This document shows, in pieces, positions 23,676 through 31,787 of a DNA stretch of 35,395 nucleotides. The stretch lies in contig CAMYPN010000008.1 of NCBI GenBank assembly GCA_947292085.1, positions 1 through 35,395 on the forward strand, written 5' to 3'. The notes beneath the pieces are model-generated. The model ran no database searches and had not been told where the DNA came from. It worked only from the letters and a program-made list of their open reading frames with translations. Within the stretch, counting starts at the first letter, position 1. Every line of letters starts with the position of its first letter. This stretch comes from an uncultured Gardnerella sp. (GTDB lineage Bacteria > Actinomycetota > Actinomycetes > Actinomycetales > Bifidobacteriaceae). A program made the position numbers and the translations under genes.

Positions 23676-25220
23676 ATGAGCGTTGATAATTTAGGTGCTA
23701 AAAATACAGAAAACTCTCATAGCCGTAATAGCTTTGCTCAATGGGCTGCAACCGTTTCACACAATACGAACCGTTCTTTAGCTGGATCTCGCATATATTT
23801 GAACGATTTTTCGGAAAAAACTTACGAAAACAGCTTCGTAACATCTGCACAAAATTGGGGAATGATTCCGGTTAATTCTGCTTCAGAAGCAGATTTCGAC
23901 GGCACTACTTCACACGAAACGTTACGAAATACTCTGGAAGATGCCACAAAACTTTCCGGAAAAGATGCTATAGATTACGCTCAGTCTCATATGCCTGTTA
24001 CTCGCACTCTTCTTAAAAATCTTACAAACAGTAAAAAGCTTAACTTGCAGGGGCTTCGCATAGCAGTTTGCTTAGTTTTAGAACCAAAAACAGCAGTTCT
24101 TTTACGAGAGCTTAAATCAGCTGGAGCTGAAGTTGGAGTGTTTTGCGCGCCTGAAGAAACTGATCAGCGAGTAGCAGATCAGCTTGTTAATGAAGGAATT
24201 GTGGTTGAAGCAAATGTTAATTGGACTGCTGAAGAAACTCACCAAGGCGCTTTAAACTTACTTGACACGATTAAGCCGCAAATTATTATCGACGACGGAG
24301 CAAGCTTTGCTCGCTTAGCTTCACTAGAACGCCCAGAAATAGCGAAAAATCTTATTGGTGTTGCTGAAGAAACTACAAGCGGAGTTCGCGCTTTTGAAGC
24401 GATGCAAGAAGCTGGAAAACTTACGTACCCTGTTGTTGCAGTGAACGATAGTATTATGAAAACCGGTTTCGATAACCGTCACGGAACGGGCGAAACTTGC
24501 GTAACAACTTTGCAAAATATTATTGGATCTGAAATTTTTAATAAATCCTGCGTAACTGTAGTAGGATACGGTCCGGTAGGTCGTGGATTTGCTTTACGAG
24601 TGCGCGCGCTTGGAGCAAAAGTTATTGTTTGCGACACTAACCCAATAGCAACTTTACAAGCAGTATTTGACGGTTTTGAGGCACTCGATATTGAAAAAGC
24701 TCTTGAAAAAAGCGATATTGTTATTTCTGCTACTGGAGTGAGACACACAATTACTTTGCAACATCTTTGTGCTATGAAAGAAAAGACTATTGTTGCTGTT
24801 ATTGGCGGAATTGCTAACGAAATAGCATTGGATGACGTTCCTGGTTTTAAACCTATTCCAGGATCTGATATTCGCGAAATAAATCTTCCAAACGGAAAAT
24901 CTATAAAACTTATTAGTGAAGGAAACGGCACTAATTACACTAGCGGCGGCGGAAATCCTATTGAGATTATGGATTTTAGTTTTGCTGTACAAATAAGCGC
25001 ACTCGAGTATCTTATTAAACATGCTAATTTAGATTCTTTAGATTCTTTAGATTCGAGATTAAATTCTTCTCTACCTGCAAACATATATCGTCTTCCTGAA
25101 TCTTCAGATAAGCAGATAGCAAAAATCGCACTTGAAAGCCGAAAATACAGCAGTAGTAGCGCTGTAGAAGATAACGGTTACCACTGGGATCTTACTCGTT
25201 TTGCTGAGGAAGCATCATGA
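23676..25220 (+). CDS. divergent S-adenosylhomocysteinase (AhcY) homologue
   Basis: 514 residues. The NAD fold is clear: VGYGPVGRGFALRVRALGAKVIV at 296-318. Substrate-domain landmarks are IIDDGASF (Asp207, human Asp131), EETTSGV (Glu232, human Glu156) and NDSIMKTGFDN (Lys262 and Asp266, human Lys186 and Asp190). Other key positions have changed: human His55, Thr57 and Glu59 align with Val134, Glu136 and Lys138; His301 (IGHFD) with Gly378 (IGGIA); His353 (GHP) with Asn427 (GNP). The C-terminal Lys/Tyr tail that reaches the neighbouring subunit's NAD is replaced by an unrelated 70-residue end. Canonical SAH hydrolysis is therefore doubtful. AAGG lies six bases before the ATG. The amidohydrolase gene follows in the same direction. 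The alignment is from memory of the human sequence. Confidence 0.75.
   Translation: MSVDNLGAKNTENSHSRNSFAQWAATVSHNTNRSLAGSRIYLNDFSEKTYENSFVTSAQNWGMIPVNSASEADFDGTTSHETLRNTLEDATKLSGKDAIDYAQSHMPVTRTLLKNLTNSKKLNLQGLRIAVCLVLEPKTAVLLRELKSAGAEVGVFCAPEETDQRVADQLVNEGIVVEANVNWTAEETHQGALNLLDTIKPQIIIDDGASFARLASLERPEIAKNLIGVAEETTSGVRAFEAMQEAGKLTYPVVAVNDSIMKTGFDNRHGTGETCVTTLQNIIGSEIFNKSCVTVVGYGPVGRGFALRVRALGAKVIVCDTNPIATLQAVFDGFEALDIEKALEKSDIVISATGVRHTITLQHLCAMKEKTIVAVIGGIANEIALDDVPGFKPIPGSDIREINLPNGKSIKLISEGNGTNYTSGGGNPIEIMDFSFAVQISALEYLIKHANLDSLDSLDSRLNSSLPANIYRLPESSDKQIAKIALESRKYSSSSAVEDNGYHWDLTRFAEEAS
25028..25056 (+). repeat. 9-bp in-frame repeat in the AhcY-like gene
   Basis: Three copies of a TTAGATTCT unit encode Leu-Asp-Ser repeats (NLDSLDSLDSR) in the nonconserved C-terminal extension. 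Confidence 0.8.
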
Positions 25221-25360
25221 AACATGTTTATTACAAAAGGTAAGTAGAATTTTATATAAATTCAGTTTGTATGAACGAAATTTATAAAAACACAATATTT
25301 TAGCTAAATAAGCCAGAAATAAACCAAAAATAAACCAAAATAGTGAGGAACCTTCAGGTT

Positions 25361-26776
25361 ATGCTTCAAGATCCTATACGTGCGCTTGTGCACCCAACTC
25401 CGCTCAATAATGTTACTTTGTATAGTGCTTCAATGGTAATACCTGTAACTGGTCCTATTATTCCAGAAGGCGCTGTTGCTGTAGCTGATGGTCGAGTTGT
25501 TCACGTTGGCACAAGACGTTGGGTTTTGGATTCTCTTCGAGATGAAATGTCTGAAGAAGAACTCCATAAAATGCAAGCAAACGAGAAACATTGGCATGGC
25601 GTTATGACTCCTGGTCTTATTAACGCTCATACTCATCTTCAATACACGAATATGACTGAAGTTGGTCTCGGAACTTACAGTAATTTCCGCGGCTGGGAAG
25701 AGGGTTTCAATGTTGTGTATGAAGATTTGCAGAACCAGCAAAAGCAGAATCCTTGCGAACAAATTTGGAAAACTTCCGCAGAACGTGGCGCACGAATGAT
25801 GGTTGAGTCTGGAACTACTGCTGCTGCGGATATTGTAACTGATTTGGAAGCTGTTGGCGCTTTAGCTTCTCAGGGACTTCACGGCATATCGTACTGGGAG
25901 GTTATGGGTTGGAAGAACGTTGATTGGAAGGAAGCCGGATACTCGGAACTTCTGAGCCGTTTAAGCCAAATGATGAAAGACGGTAAAGTTCCTAGTATAG
26001 GAATAAGCCCTCACGCTCCTTACAGTTTGGAAACTGCTCCTTTTGTTGATTTGCCAGATATTGCTCGACAGTTGAACATGCGTCTTCATATTCATTTGGC
26101 TGAAACTCCTATGGAAGCTGGAAATCATGCTGATACTCTCAGCACGTATTCCGCACCCGATTGGAATGCAAGCATGTGGTCTAGTTATAACGATTTGAAA
26201 TCTCATGGCATGACCGCTTCAGCTATTCAGTTTTTGGATCAGCTTGGCTCTTTGGGACCGGATGTTCATATTGCGCACGGCGTTTGGGCAGATGGAGAAG
26301 ATAGACGAATTTTACGTCAGCGTGGTGTTGGAGTAGCTTTGTGCCCTCGTTCTAACAGAATTACTGTTACCGAACGCGACGCACCAATACGAGAATACAT
26401 GGAAGAAGGAAATCTTCTTGCTATTGGCACTGATTCACTCTCAAGCTCGCCTTCTCTTGATGTTCTTGACGATGCTGCAAAAGTTTATGATTTAGCTACA
26501 GCTCAAGGCTATCGTAAGGATGATTTAACACATCGTATTATTCGAATGCTAACTCTTGGTGGCGCTAGCGTTATGGGCTTGCACGTAGGACCGCAGCGAA
26601 TCGGACAAATTAACGCAGGTGCCACTGCAGATTTAGCTTTCTTTGATATTCCTACTGATGCATCTTCTCCGCAGGGTATTGAGGAAACTCTTCACACTTT
26701 CGTCCGTCACGGCGCTGGTACTGCTAGAGCTACTGTTATTTCAGGTCGTCTTGCGTACAACAAAAACGCTTTTTAA
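25361..26776 (+). CDS. metal-dependent amidohydrolase, nucleoside/thioether-nucleoside deaminase-like
   Basis: 471 residues from ATG 25361 (GAGGAA ten bases upstream); a GTG six codons earlier is possible but would sit on that site. The TIM-barrel amidohydrolase motifs are complete: NAHTHLQ (metal HxH), HIHLAETP (His and Glu), HIAHGVW (His) and GTDSLSS (Asp). VALCPRSNR resembles the CPRSN segment of aminofutalosine and related adenosine-type deaminases, and the layout fits the MtaD/SAH-deaminase group. Such enzymes convert 6-aminopurine nucleosides to inosine forms. Placement directly after the AhcY-like gene supports a thioether-nucleoside substrate; this is inference. Cytosolic. The upstream gap holds two AAATAAACCAAAA repeats. 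Confidence 0.8.
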   Translation: MLQDPIRALVHPTPLNNVTLYSASMVIPVTGPIIPEGAVAVADGRVVHVGTRRWVLDSLRDEMSEEELHKMQANEKHWHGVMTPGLINAHTHLQYTNMTEVGLGTYSNFRGWEEGFNVVYEDLQNQQKQNPCEQIWKTSAERGARMMVESGTTAAADIVTDLEAVGALASQGLHGISYWEVMGWKNVDWKEAGYSELLSRLSQMMKDGKVPSIGISPHAPYSLETAPFVDLPDIARQLNMRLHIHLAETPMEAGNHADTLSTYSAPDWNASMWSSYNDLKSHGMTASAIQFLDQLGSLGPDVHIAHGVWADGEDRRILRQRGVGVALCPRSNRITVTERDAPIREYMEEGNLLAIGTDSLSSSPSLDVLDDAAKVYDLATAQGYRKDDLTHRIIRMLTLGGASVMGLHVGPQRIGQINAGATADLAFFDIPTDASSPQGIEETLHTFVRHGAGTARATVISGRLAYNKNAF

Positions 26777-26826
26777 GCGCAAAATACAAGTAGATTAACT
26801 AAATCAAATACGCGCATGGAGGTTTT

Positions 26827-27378
26827 ATGAGCGTCAAATTAGAAGACATGAGCAGTTGGGCTTCTAACGTAGTTAAAAAGCTTAATCTCGAAGCACATCC
26901 TGAAGGAGGATGGTACAGAAGAGATTGGCAAGCTACTGAGCTTTACAGCCAAAAATCTAAAATCGAGGCTGATTGCGAAAGTAAAAACTTGTTAAGCTTA
27001 AACGCAAATCACTCTTCAGAAAACTGTTCAGCTAGCGAACCTAGACCACTCGCCTCCCTCATATACTTTTTGCTTCCAAAAGGCGACTCTAGCGCCTGGC
27101 ACAAGGTTGATGCAGATGAACTGTGGCTTTGGCATGGCCCATCTAATCTTATTCTTGAACTTGGCGGATGTGGAGAAAAGCCGTGTGAAGAGGAAAAGCG
27201 TACGAAAATACTGTTAGGAGCAGGAATTTCAGACAGCAGTTCAATTTTACAAACACCATGCGGCCACGCTATAGTTCCAGCTAACGTGTGGCAGCGCACA
27301 ATACCGGGAGATGGAGATACGCTTGTATCTTGCGTAGTAAGCCCTGGTTTTACTTTTTCTGGTTTTAATTTGGCATAA
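26827..27378 (+). CDS. DUF985-type cupin (Cupin_5) protein
   Basis: 183 residues. LEAHPEGGWYRRDW at the start, LIYFLLPKGDSSAWHKVDADELWLWHGP in the middle, and a VPANVWQRTIPGDGDTLVSCVVSPGF end are the landmarks of the PF06172 (DUF985) single-domain cupins, which may bind small sugars or metals but have no established reaction. An unconserved Ser/Asn-rich insertion lies at about 35-70. GGAGG sits four bases before the ATG, 50 bp after the amidohydrolase stop, so the two genes are likely co-transcribed. Family call is solid, role open. Confidence 0.85.
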   Translation: MSVKLEDMSSWASNVVKKLNLEAHPEGGWYRRDWQATELYSQKSKIEADCESKNLLSLNANHSSENCSASEPRPLASLIYFLLPKGDSSAWHKVDADELWLWHGPSNLILELGGCGEKPCEEEKRTKILLGAGISDSSSILQTPCGHAIVPANVWQRTIPGDGDTLVSCVVSPGFTFSGFNLA

Positions 27379-27503
27379 ATATTTGTGTAGCGTATTTGCT
27401 TAGTACGCTTATTTACTGCGGTTCTATAACAAGCTATAAGTAACTAACATAACGACTCGGCTTTCTATGCCGCTATCTTCATATAGACTTGTTTTTCGCA
27501 GCT

Positions 27504-27559
27504 TGCTGCAAGTACCAACGCACGTACATGCCACAGGTACCTGCTGCACAAGGTATAAA
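27504..27559 (+). promoter_or_regulatory. imperfect 13-bp inverted repeat and -10 element before the ABC transporter
   Basis: TGCTGCAAGTACC (27504-27516) and GGTACCTGCTGCA (27536-27548) are inverted with 11 of 13 positions complementary and a 19-base gap. TATAAA at 27554-27559 is a possible -10, with no convincing -35. The dyad ends five bases before it, where a repressor or activator site would fit. The rest of the 237-bp gap (27379-27615) holds only a short GCAGCTTGCTGC palindrome at 27498. Confidence 0.4.
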
Positions 27560-27615
27560 ATTTTAATAAAAATATTGCGATTATCAGCCAATACGCATGA
27601 TATAAAGGAGAGAGT

Positions 27616-28461
27616 ATGACTATTCGCAATCGTAAAAAGCTGATTAAGAATGCCATAAAGTTTGCTACAGCTATTTTAAGCGTAGCAACTTTAGTAGGCA
27701 CTGCAGCATGCGGTGAAAGTAAACCTGCTGGTCAAAAAACCGTAGACGCAAATGTTCTAACTATTGGCACTGCTCAGCCTGCTTACGAGCCTTGGATTCA
27801 CGATAATAAGCCTGAAAATGGTGAAGGTTTCGAGTCAGCAGTCGCATATGCTGTTGCTAAAAAACTCGGATACGATAAAAACCGTGTTAAGTGGGTACGT
27901 ACCACTTTCGACTCTGCTGTAACTCCTGGTCCAAAAGACTTTGATTTCAATATTCAGCAGTTCTCAATCACTGAAGAACGCAAAAAAGCTGTAGACTTCT
28001 CCCCAAGCTACTACAACGCGACTCAAGCTATTGTTGTTAAAAAAGACGGAAAGTTTGCTTCAGCTAAGTCGTTGGCAGATTTGAAGCCTGCTGCTGTTGG
28101 CGCAATGGTTGGAACTACAAGCTACGATGAAGCTAAGAAAATTAAGGGAGATATTCAAACCTTTAATGACAATGATGCTCTTGCTCAAGCTTTAAACTCA
28201 GGTCAAATTGATGCTCTTGTTATAGATACTCCTTCTGCGTTTGTAATGGTACAAACTGACGAAGTAAAAAACAGTACTGTAGTTGGTCAAATAGCAGGTT
28301 CTGAAGATAAGGAAGGCATGGGAATTGTGCTTCCTAAGAATTCAAAACTTACTAAAGATGTTACTAAAGCTCTAAACGAACTCAAGAAAGACGGTACTCT
28401 TAAGAAGTTGCAAGATAAGTGGCTTTCTGAGTTTACTACTAAAGTTCGCGAGTTGAAGTAA
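27616..28461 (+). CDS. amino-acid ABC transporter substrate-binding lipoprotein
   Basis: 281 residues of solute-binding family 3. A basic N-terminus and a hydrophobic stretch end at GTAAC, giving a probable lipid-modified Cys34, although Thr at -3 departs from the usual lipobox. Mature-domain landmarks are YEPWIHD, FESAVAYAVAKKLGY, DFNIQQFSITEERKKAVDFSPSYY, VGTTSYDEAK and GQIDALVIDTPSA. It captures a polar amino acid outside the membrane for the permease and ATPase encoded next; specificity not readable. AGGAG five bases before the ATG is strong. A terminator-like hairpin after the gene would make more of this protein than of the membrane subunits. Confidence 0.93.
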   Translation: MTIRNRKKLIKNAIKFATAILSVATLVGTAACGESKPAGQKTVDANVLTIGTAQPAYEPWIHDNKPENGEGFESAVAYAVAKKLGYDKNRVKWVRTTFDSAVTPGPKDFDFNIQQFSITEERKKAVDFSPSYYNATQAIVVKKDGKFASAKSLADLKPAAVGAMVGTTSYDEAKKIKGDIQTFNDNDALAQALNSGQIDALVIDTPSAFVMVQTDEVKNSTVVGQIAGSEDKEGMGIVLPKNSKLTKDVTKALNELKKDGTLKKLQDKWLSEFTTKVRELK

Positions 28462-28509
28462 AACAAAATTTACGCTAATTAATATTGCGTAAGTGCAAAA
28501 GTTTCGATT

Positions 28510-28560
28510 TTAAGCGGTAAATTTAGGTGTGAAATCACTTTTATTTACCGCTTAAATAAT
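28510..28560 (+). terminator. hairpin after the binding-protein gene
   Basis: A perfect 13-bp stem (28510-28522 with 28543-28555) and a 20-base loop that itself contains GTGA-AA-TCAC. The downstream run (ATAATTT) is only moderately T-rich, so termination may be partial. Confidence 0.7.
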
Positions 28561-28592
28561 TTCAAATAAAGCACATTTATGTTAATTAAACG

Positions 28593-28630
28593 ACTCGAGC
28601 GTTTGAAGTACTTTGATGCTCGAGTACAAT
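28593..28630 (+). promoter_or_regulatory. promoter of the permease-ATPase pair with flanking inverted repeat
   Basis: TTGAAG (28603-28608), a 16-base spacer and TACAAT (28625-28630) form a sigma70-type promoter. A perfect 8-bp inverted repeat, ACTCGAGC (28593-28600) and GCTCGAGT (28618-28625), brackets the -35 and touches the -10, as an operator would. Predicted start of transcription is near 28637. Confidence 0.5.
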
Positions 28631-28639
28631 AGCTAGAGA

Positions 28640-29587
28640 ATGTTCATCGCGTCGAAAGGCTTAAGGCTACCGCCCATGACAGTACTTACAGGCAATACTG
28701 CTGAAACCCGCACGAATAAAACAACATCTGCGCAAATCTGCACTACAAATACCGTAAGTGAAGTAGAACAGAGTCGTCGACTTATAAGAAAACAGCAAAA
28801 CCTGCGTTCTGTGGGAATAAGTATTCTCAGCACTGTTATTCTTATAGGCATTGTAATAGTAGCTTTGGCAATGTCTCCAGGCTGGCCTCGAGTGCGCGAA
28901 ACCTTCTTTTCGGGCAAGTATTTTATGCTATCTCTGCCACAAGTATTGCAAGGTTTGATGCTGAATTTACAAGTACTTTGCTTTGCTGTTGTTGGAGTTG
29001 CTATTTTTGGCACTTTGATTGCTATTGTGCGCACAAGCATATCTCCTATGCTGTTTCCACTTAGAGCATTAGCTCAGATTTATACTACTGTTATGCGCGG
29101 TATCCCTATGCTGGTTGTGCTGTATATTATTGGCTTTGGTATACCTGGTTTGGAAATTTTCGGTCGCATTTCTCCGGTACTTTTAGGCACTATTGCTATT
29201 GTTATGAGCTACTCAGCTTACGTTGGAGAAGTTCTTAGAGCCGGTTTTGAAGATGTTCATCCTTCTATGAGAGCTTCAGCAAGATCTCTTGGATTAACTG
29301 CTGGCCAAACGGTAAGGCTTGTTGTGATCCCTTTGGGATTAAGAAAAGTTGCGCCAGCTTTAATGAATGATTTTATTTCTATGCAAAAGGACGCTGGTCT
29401 TATATCAGTTTTGGGTGCAGTTGATGCTGTACGAGCTGCACAAATTTCTGTAGCTAGCACATACAATTTCACGCCTTATATTGTAGCTAGTGTTGTTTTT
29501 ATAGCTTTAAGCATACCTTTTATTATTTTGAACGATTGGTACACTGCTCGCTTGCGTAAACGCGAATTAAACGGAGGAACAGTATGA
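28640..29587 (+). CDS. amino-acid ABC transporter permease
   Basis: 315 residues from ATG 28640; Met13 (28676) is an alternative and has AAGG ten bases upstream, while the first ATG would be almost leaderless relative to the predicted promoter. About five membrane helices follow a ~55-residue cytosolic lead. VMSYSAYVGEVLRAGFEDVHPSMRASARSLGLTAGQTVRLVVIP is the EAA coupling loop that docks the ATPase, typical of His/Glu/Gln-type permeases. The stop codon overlaps the ATPase start by four bases (ATGA), so translation is coupled. Only one permease is encoded, so it should act as a homodimer. Confidence 0.92.
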   Translation: MFIASKGLRLPPMTVLTGNTAETRTNKTTSAQICTTNTVSEVEQSRRLIRKQQNLRSVGISILSTVILIGIVIVALAMSPGWPRVRETFFSGKYFMLSLPQVLQGLMLNLQVLCFAVVGVAIFGTLIAIVRTSISPMLFPLRALAQIYTTVMRGIPMLVVLYIIGFGIPGLEIFGRISPVLLGTIAIVMSYSAYVGEVLRAGFEDVHPSMRASARSLGLTAGQTVRLVVIPLGLRKVAPALMNDFISMQKDAGLISVLGAVDAVRAAQISVASTYNFTPYIVASVVFIALSIPFIILNDWYTARLRKRELNGGTV

Positions 29588-30402
29588 TTCCCTCACAAAA
29601 CGCAAGTAATGAAAAAAGCGCAACAGCAAACGTGGAGTTGAATATGAGTACTTCTTCTGAAGAAAAAAATACGCCTGTACTACGTTTAGATAATATTCGT
29701 AAATCTTATAACGGAACTCAAGTTCTTAAAGGTATATCCTTCAACGTAGAACCTCACGAAGTTGTTGCTTTGCTTGGACCTTCTGGTTCTGGAAAATCAA
29801 CTCTTATGAAGTGCATAAACCTGTTGGAACGCGTTGATGATGGGCAAGTTTGGCTTGCAGATACTGATATTACCGATCCTCGCGTAAACCAAGATAAAAT
29901 TCGTTCACGCATTGGCGTAGTTTTTCAGCAGTTTAATTTATTCACGCATATGAACGTGATTGATAACGTTACGTTGGCTGCTAGAAAAGTACACAATTGG
30001 AGTAAAGATAAAGCTGAAGCTCGCGCAATGGAATTGTTGGAGCGTATAAAACTAAGCAATAAAGCTAAAGCTTACCCAGATCAGCTTTCTGGCGGACAGC
30101 AGCAGCGTGTGGCTATTGCTCGCGCACTTATGACAAGCCCTCAGCTTCTTTTGCTCGATGAAATTACTTCAGCTTTAGACCCTATGCTTGTCGGAGAGGT
30201 TTTGGACTTGGTGTCTGAACTTAAATCTCAAGGCACTACGATTCTTATGGCAACTCACGAAATGCATTTTGCGCATACTGCTGCAGATAGAATTGTGCTT
30301 CTTAGGAACGGTGTTGTGGCCGAAAATGGTACTCCTCAGGCTGTTATGGATGAGTCTGATGATCCAGAAACGCAGGCTTTCTTCCGCTCTTTCCGACACT
30401 AA
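29584..30402 (+). CDS. amino-acid ABC transporter ATP-binding protein (GlnQ type)
   Basis: 272 residues. Walker A GPSGSGKST, Q-loop VVFQQFNLF, signature LSGGQQQR, Walker B LLLLDEITSALDP and switch THEMHF. The order and wording match the polar amino-acid (GlnQ/HisP) group. A ~30-residue Ser/Asn/Glu-rich lead precedes the domain; an internal ATG at 29644 (MSTSSEEKN) could be used instead, but the ATGA overlap with the permease favours 29584. It energises uptake by the two proteins encoded upstream. Confidence 0.95.
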   Translation: MIPSQNASNEKSATANVELNMSTSSEEKNTPVLRLDNIRKSYNGTQVLKGISFNVEPHEVVALLGPSGSGKSTLMKCINLLERVDDGQVWLADTDITDPRVNQDKIRSRIGVVFQQFNLFTHMNVIDNVTLAARKVHNWSKDKAEARAMELLERIKLSNKAKAYPDQLSGGQQQRVAIARALMTSPQLLLLDEITSALDPMLVGEVLDLVSELKSQGTTILMATHEMHFAHTAADRIVLLRNGVVAENGTPQAVMDESDDPETQAFFRSFRH

Positions 30403-30434
30403 TAAGCTATAAACTATAAACTATAGTGAAGTTT

Positions 30435-30494
30435 GTTTTGTATCGTTTTGTATCGTTTTGTATTTGAGAATGTTTTCACTCTCAAATACAAAAC
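30435..30494. other. 10-bp repeats and long hairpin between convergent genes
   Basis: GTTTTGTAT occurs at 30435, 30445 and 30455. The last copy forms the left arm of a perfect 15-bp stem (30455-30469 with 30480-30494) with a 10-base loop. It separates the ABC ATPase from ribF. A clear U-run is lacking on both strands, so terminator function is likely but not certain. Confidence 0.7.
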
Positions 30495-30508
30495 TTAATA
30501 CTAGAATA

Positions 30509-31756
30509 CTAGCGTGGATTAGCGTCTGTAATAGCGCGCACTTCTTCAACATTGTGAGCAAGCATATTCTTTAAATCATCAACAGATTCAAAAGCTTGCT
30601 GAGGGCGCAAGAACCTTGAAAACTCAATGCAAACGCGATGTCCGTACAAATCTTTCCACTCATCGCACAAAGCATACGCTTCTACTGTGCGTTCCTCAGG
30701 ATTCTCTCCGTCTTTTGCAAAAGTTGGCTTATTACCAATAGATATTGCAGCAGGCCAACGCCATGGAGAGTGAATTCCTAAATGCAACTCATCTCTACGA
30801 AGCATTCCAACGCTAGGAATAAGACTTGCGTGAGCCATACCAGAATCAGCCTGCTTGTCATCAGCGTCGAGGTCAACAACCCAGCCAGCATACACGCCTT
30901 CTACAGGCACATAACCGTCTATACGGCCGCCAAGATTTACGGTTGGGAAACCAATAGCACGACCGCGCTCTGCACCGTGAACAACCGTTCCTTCTACGCG
31001 ATGAGGCTGATCCAAAATTTCACTTGCTGCTTGTACTCGACCAGTAGCAAGCATCCAGCGCACATTGCTTGAACTCCAAACGCGCACTTTGCGATTAGGA
31101 ATACTCTTGCTCCAAGCGCGATATTCAGCCTTATTCATACCGTCTGAAGGATCTTGCGGTTCACCATTTTCTTCAGGAGCTGTTGGAACTATTGGGTCTG
31201 GTATACGAACCTCACCTGGACCACAATCGTCAACAACTACAAGCTCAAATACGCCTGTAGCCTGAGAAAGTTCTTTAATAGCGTTAATATCACCAGATCT
31301 ACGAGCACCTAAAGCAGCATCGCTTCCCAAAACAAGCGCTCGCATACCAAGCTTTCCTACCAGCTGTCCTAAGAAGAAGCGGTAAGATTTCGCTGCAAAA
31401 GCCAAACTGTATCGCACTACAATAACGTGATCAACTTCCAGCTCAGAAAGTACTCGTAAACGTTGCCTTACGCTTGTTAATGCTTCTGGATCGTACGGAA
31501 CTTCCGGATCCTGCTCACCAAAATCATCATAAGTGTCTGGATCCTCATGAACTATGCTTGGACGTGGATCAAACATAATAACCACAGAAAATGCGCCATG
31601 ACGATGCGCAAGGTCTACCGTGCGACGAATCACTTCACGATGTCCAAGATGCATACCGTCAAATACGCCTATGGTAACGACTGCTTTGCGCTCAGCGCTT
31701 AGTGTTGGCCAATTAATCATGCCGTTGGCATCTGGTCGAATGTCGATGACCTTCAT
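30509..31756 (-). CDS. ribF: bifunctional riboflavin kinase / FAD synthetase
   Basis: 415 residues from the second of two adjacent ATGs (31756), which is better spaced from AAGGA; 31759 is the alternative. The N-terminal FAD-synthetase half has TIGVFDGMHLGHREV, the HxGH nucleotidyltransferase loop. The C-terminal flavokinase half has GFPTVNL and GVYAGWV, and ends in a helical EFSRFLRPQQAFESVDDLKNML. It makes FMN and FAD from riboflavin. It is longer than usual, owing to acidic and Pro-rich linkers (DPDTYDDFGEQDP; PTAPEENGEPQDPSDG) in the first half. Last gene of the infB operon, 31 bp after truB. Confidence 0.95.
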   Translation of the reverse strand: MKVIDIRPDANGMINWPTLSAERKAVVTIGVFDGMHLGHREVIRRTVDLAHRHGAFSVVIMFDPRPSIVHEDPDTYDDFGEQDPEVPYDPEALTSVRQRLRVLSELEVDHVIVVRYSLAFAAKSYRFFLGQLVGKLGMRALVLGSDAALGARRSGDINAIKELSQATGVFELVVVDDCGPGEVRIPDPIVPTAPEENGEPQDPSDGMNKAEYRAWSKSIPNRKVRVWSSSNVRWMLATGRVQAASEILDQPHRVEGTVVHGAERGRAIGFPTVNLGGRIDGYVPVEGVYAGWVVDLDADDKQADSGMAHASLIPSVGMLRRDELHLGIHSPWRWPAAISIGNKPTFAKDGENPEERTVEAYALCDEWKDLYGHRVCIEFSRFLRPQQAFESVDDLKNMLAHNVEEVRAITDANPR

Positions 31757-31787
31757 CATATCCTTACTATCCGCGTGTGCGAGATTA

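Noticed and set aside
27379..27615. T-box leader for the amino-acid transporter
   Set aside because: No T-box core sequence and no terminator/antiterminator pair are visible; only a dyad and a -10 candidate.
31760..31787. FMN riboswitch before ribF
   Set aside because: The gap to truB is only about 30 bases, too short for the element, and ribF is internal to the infB operon.
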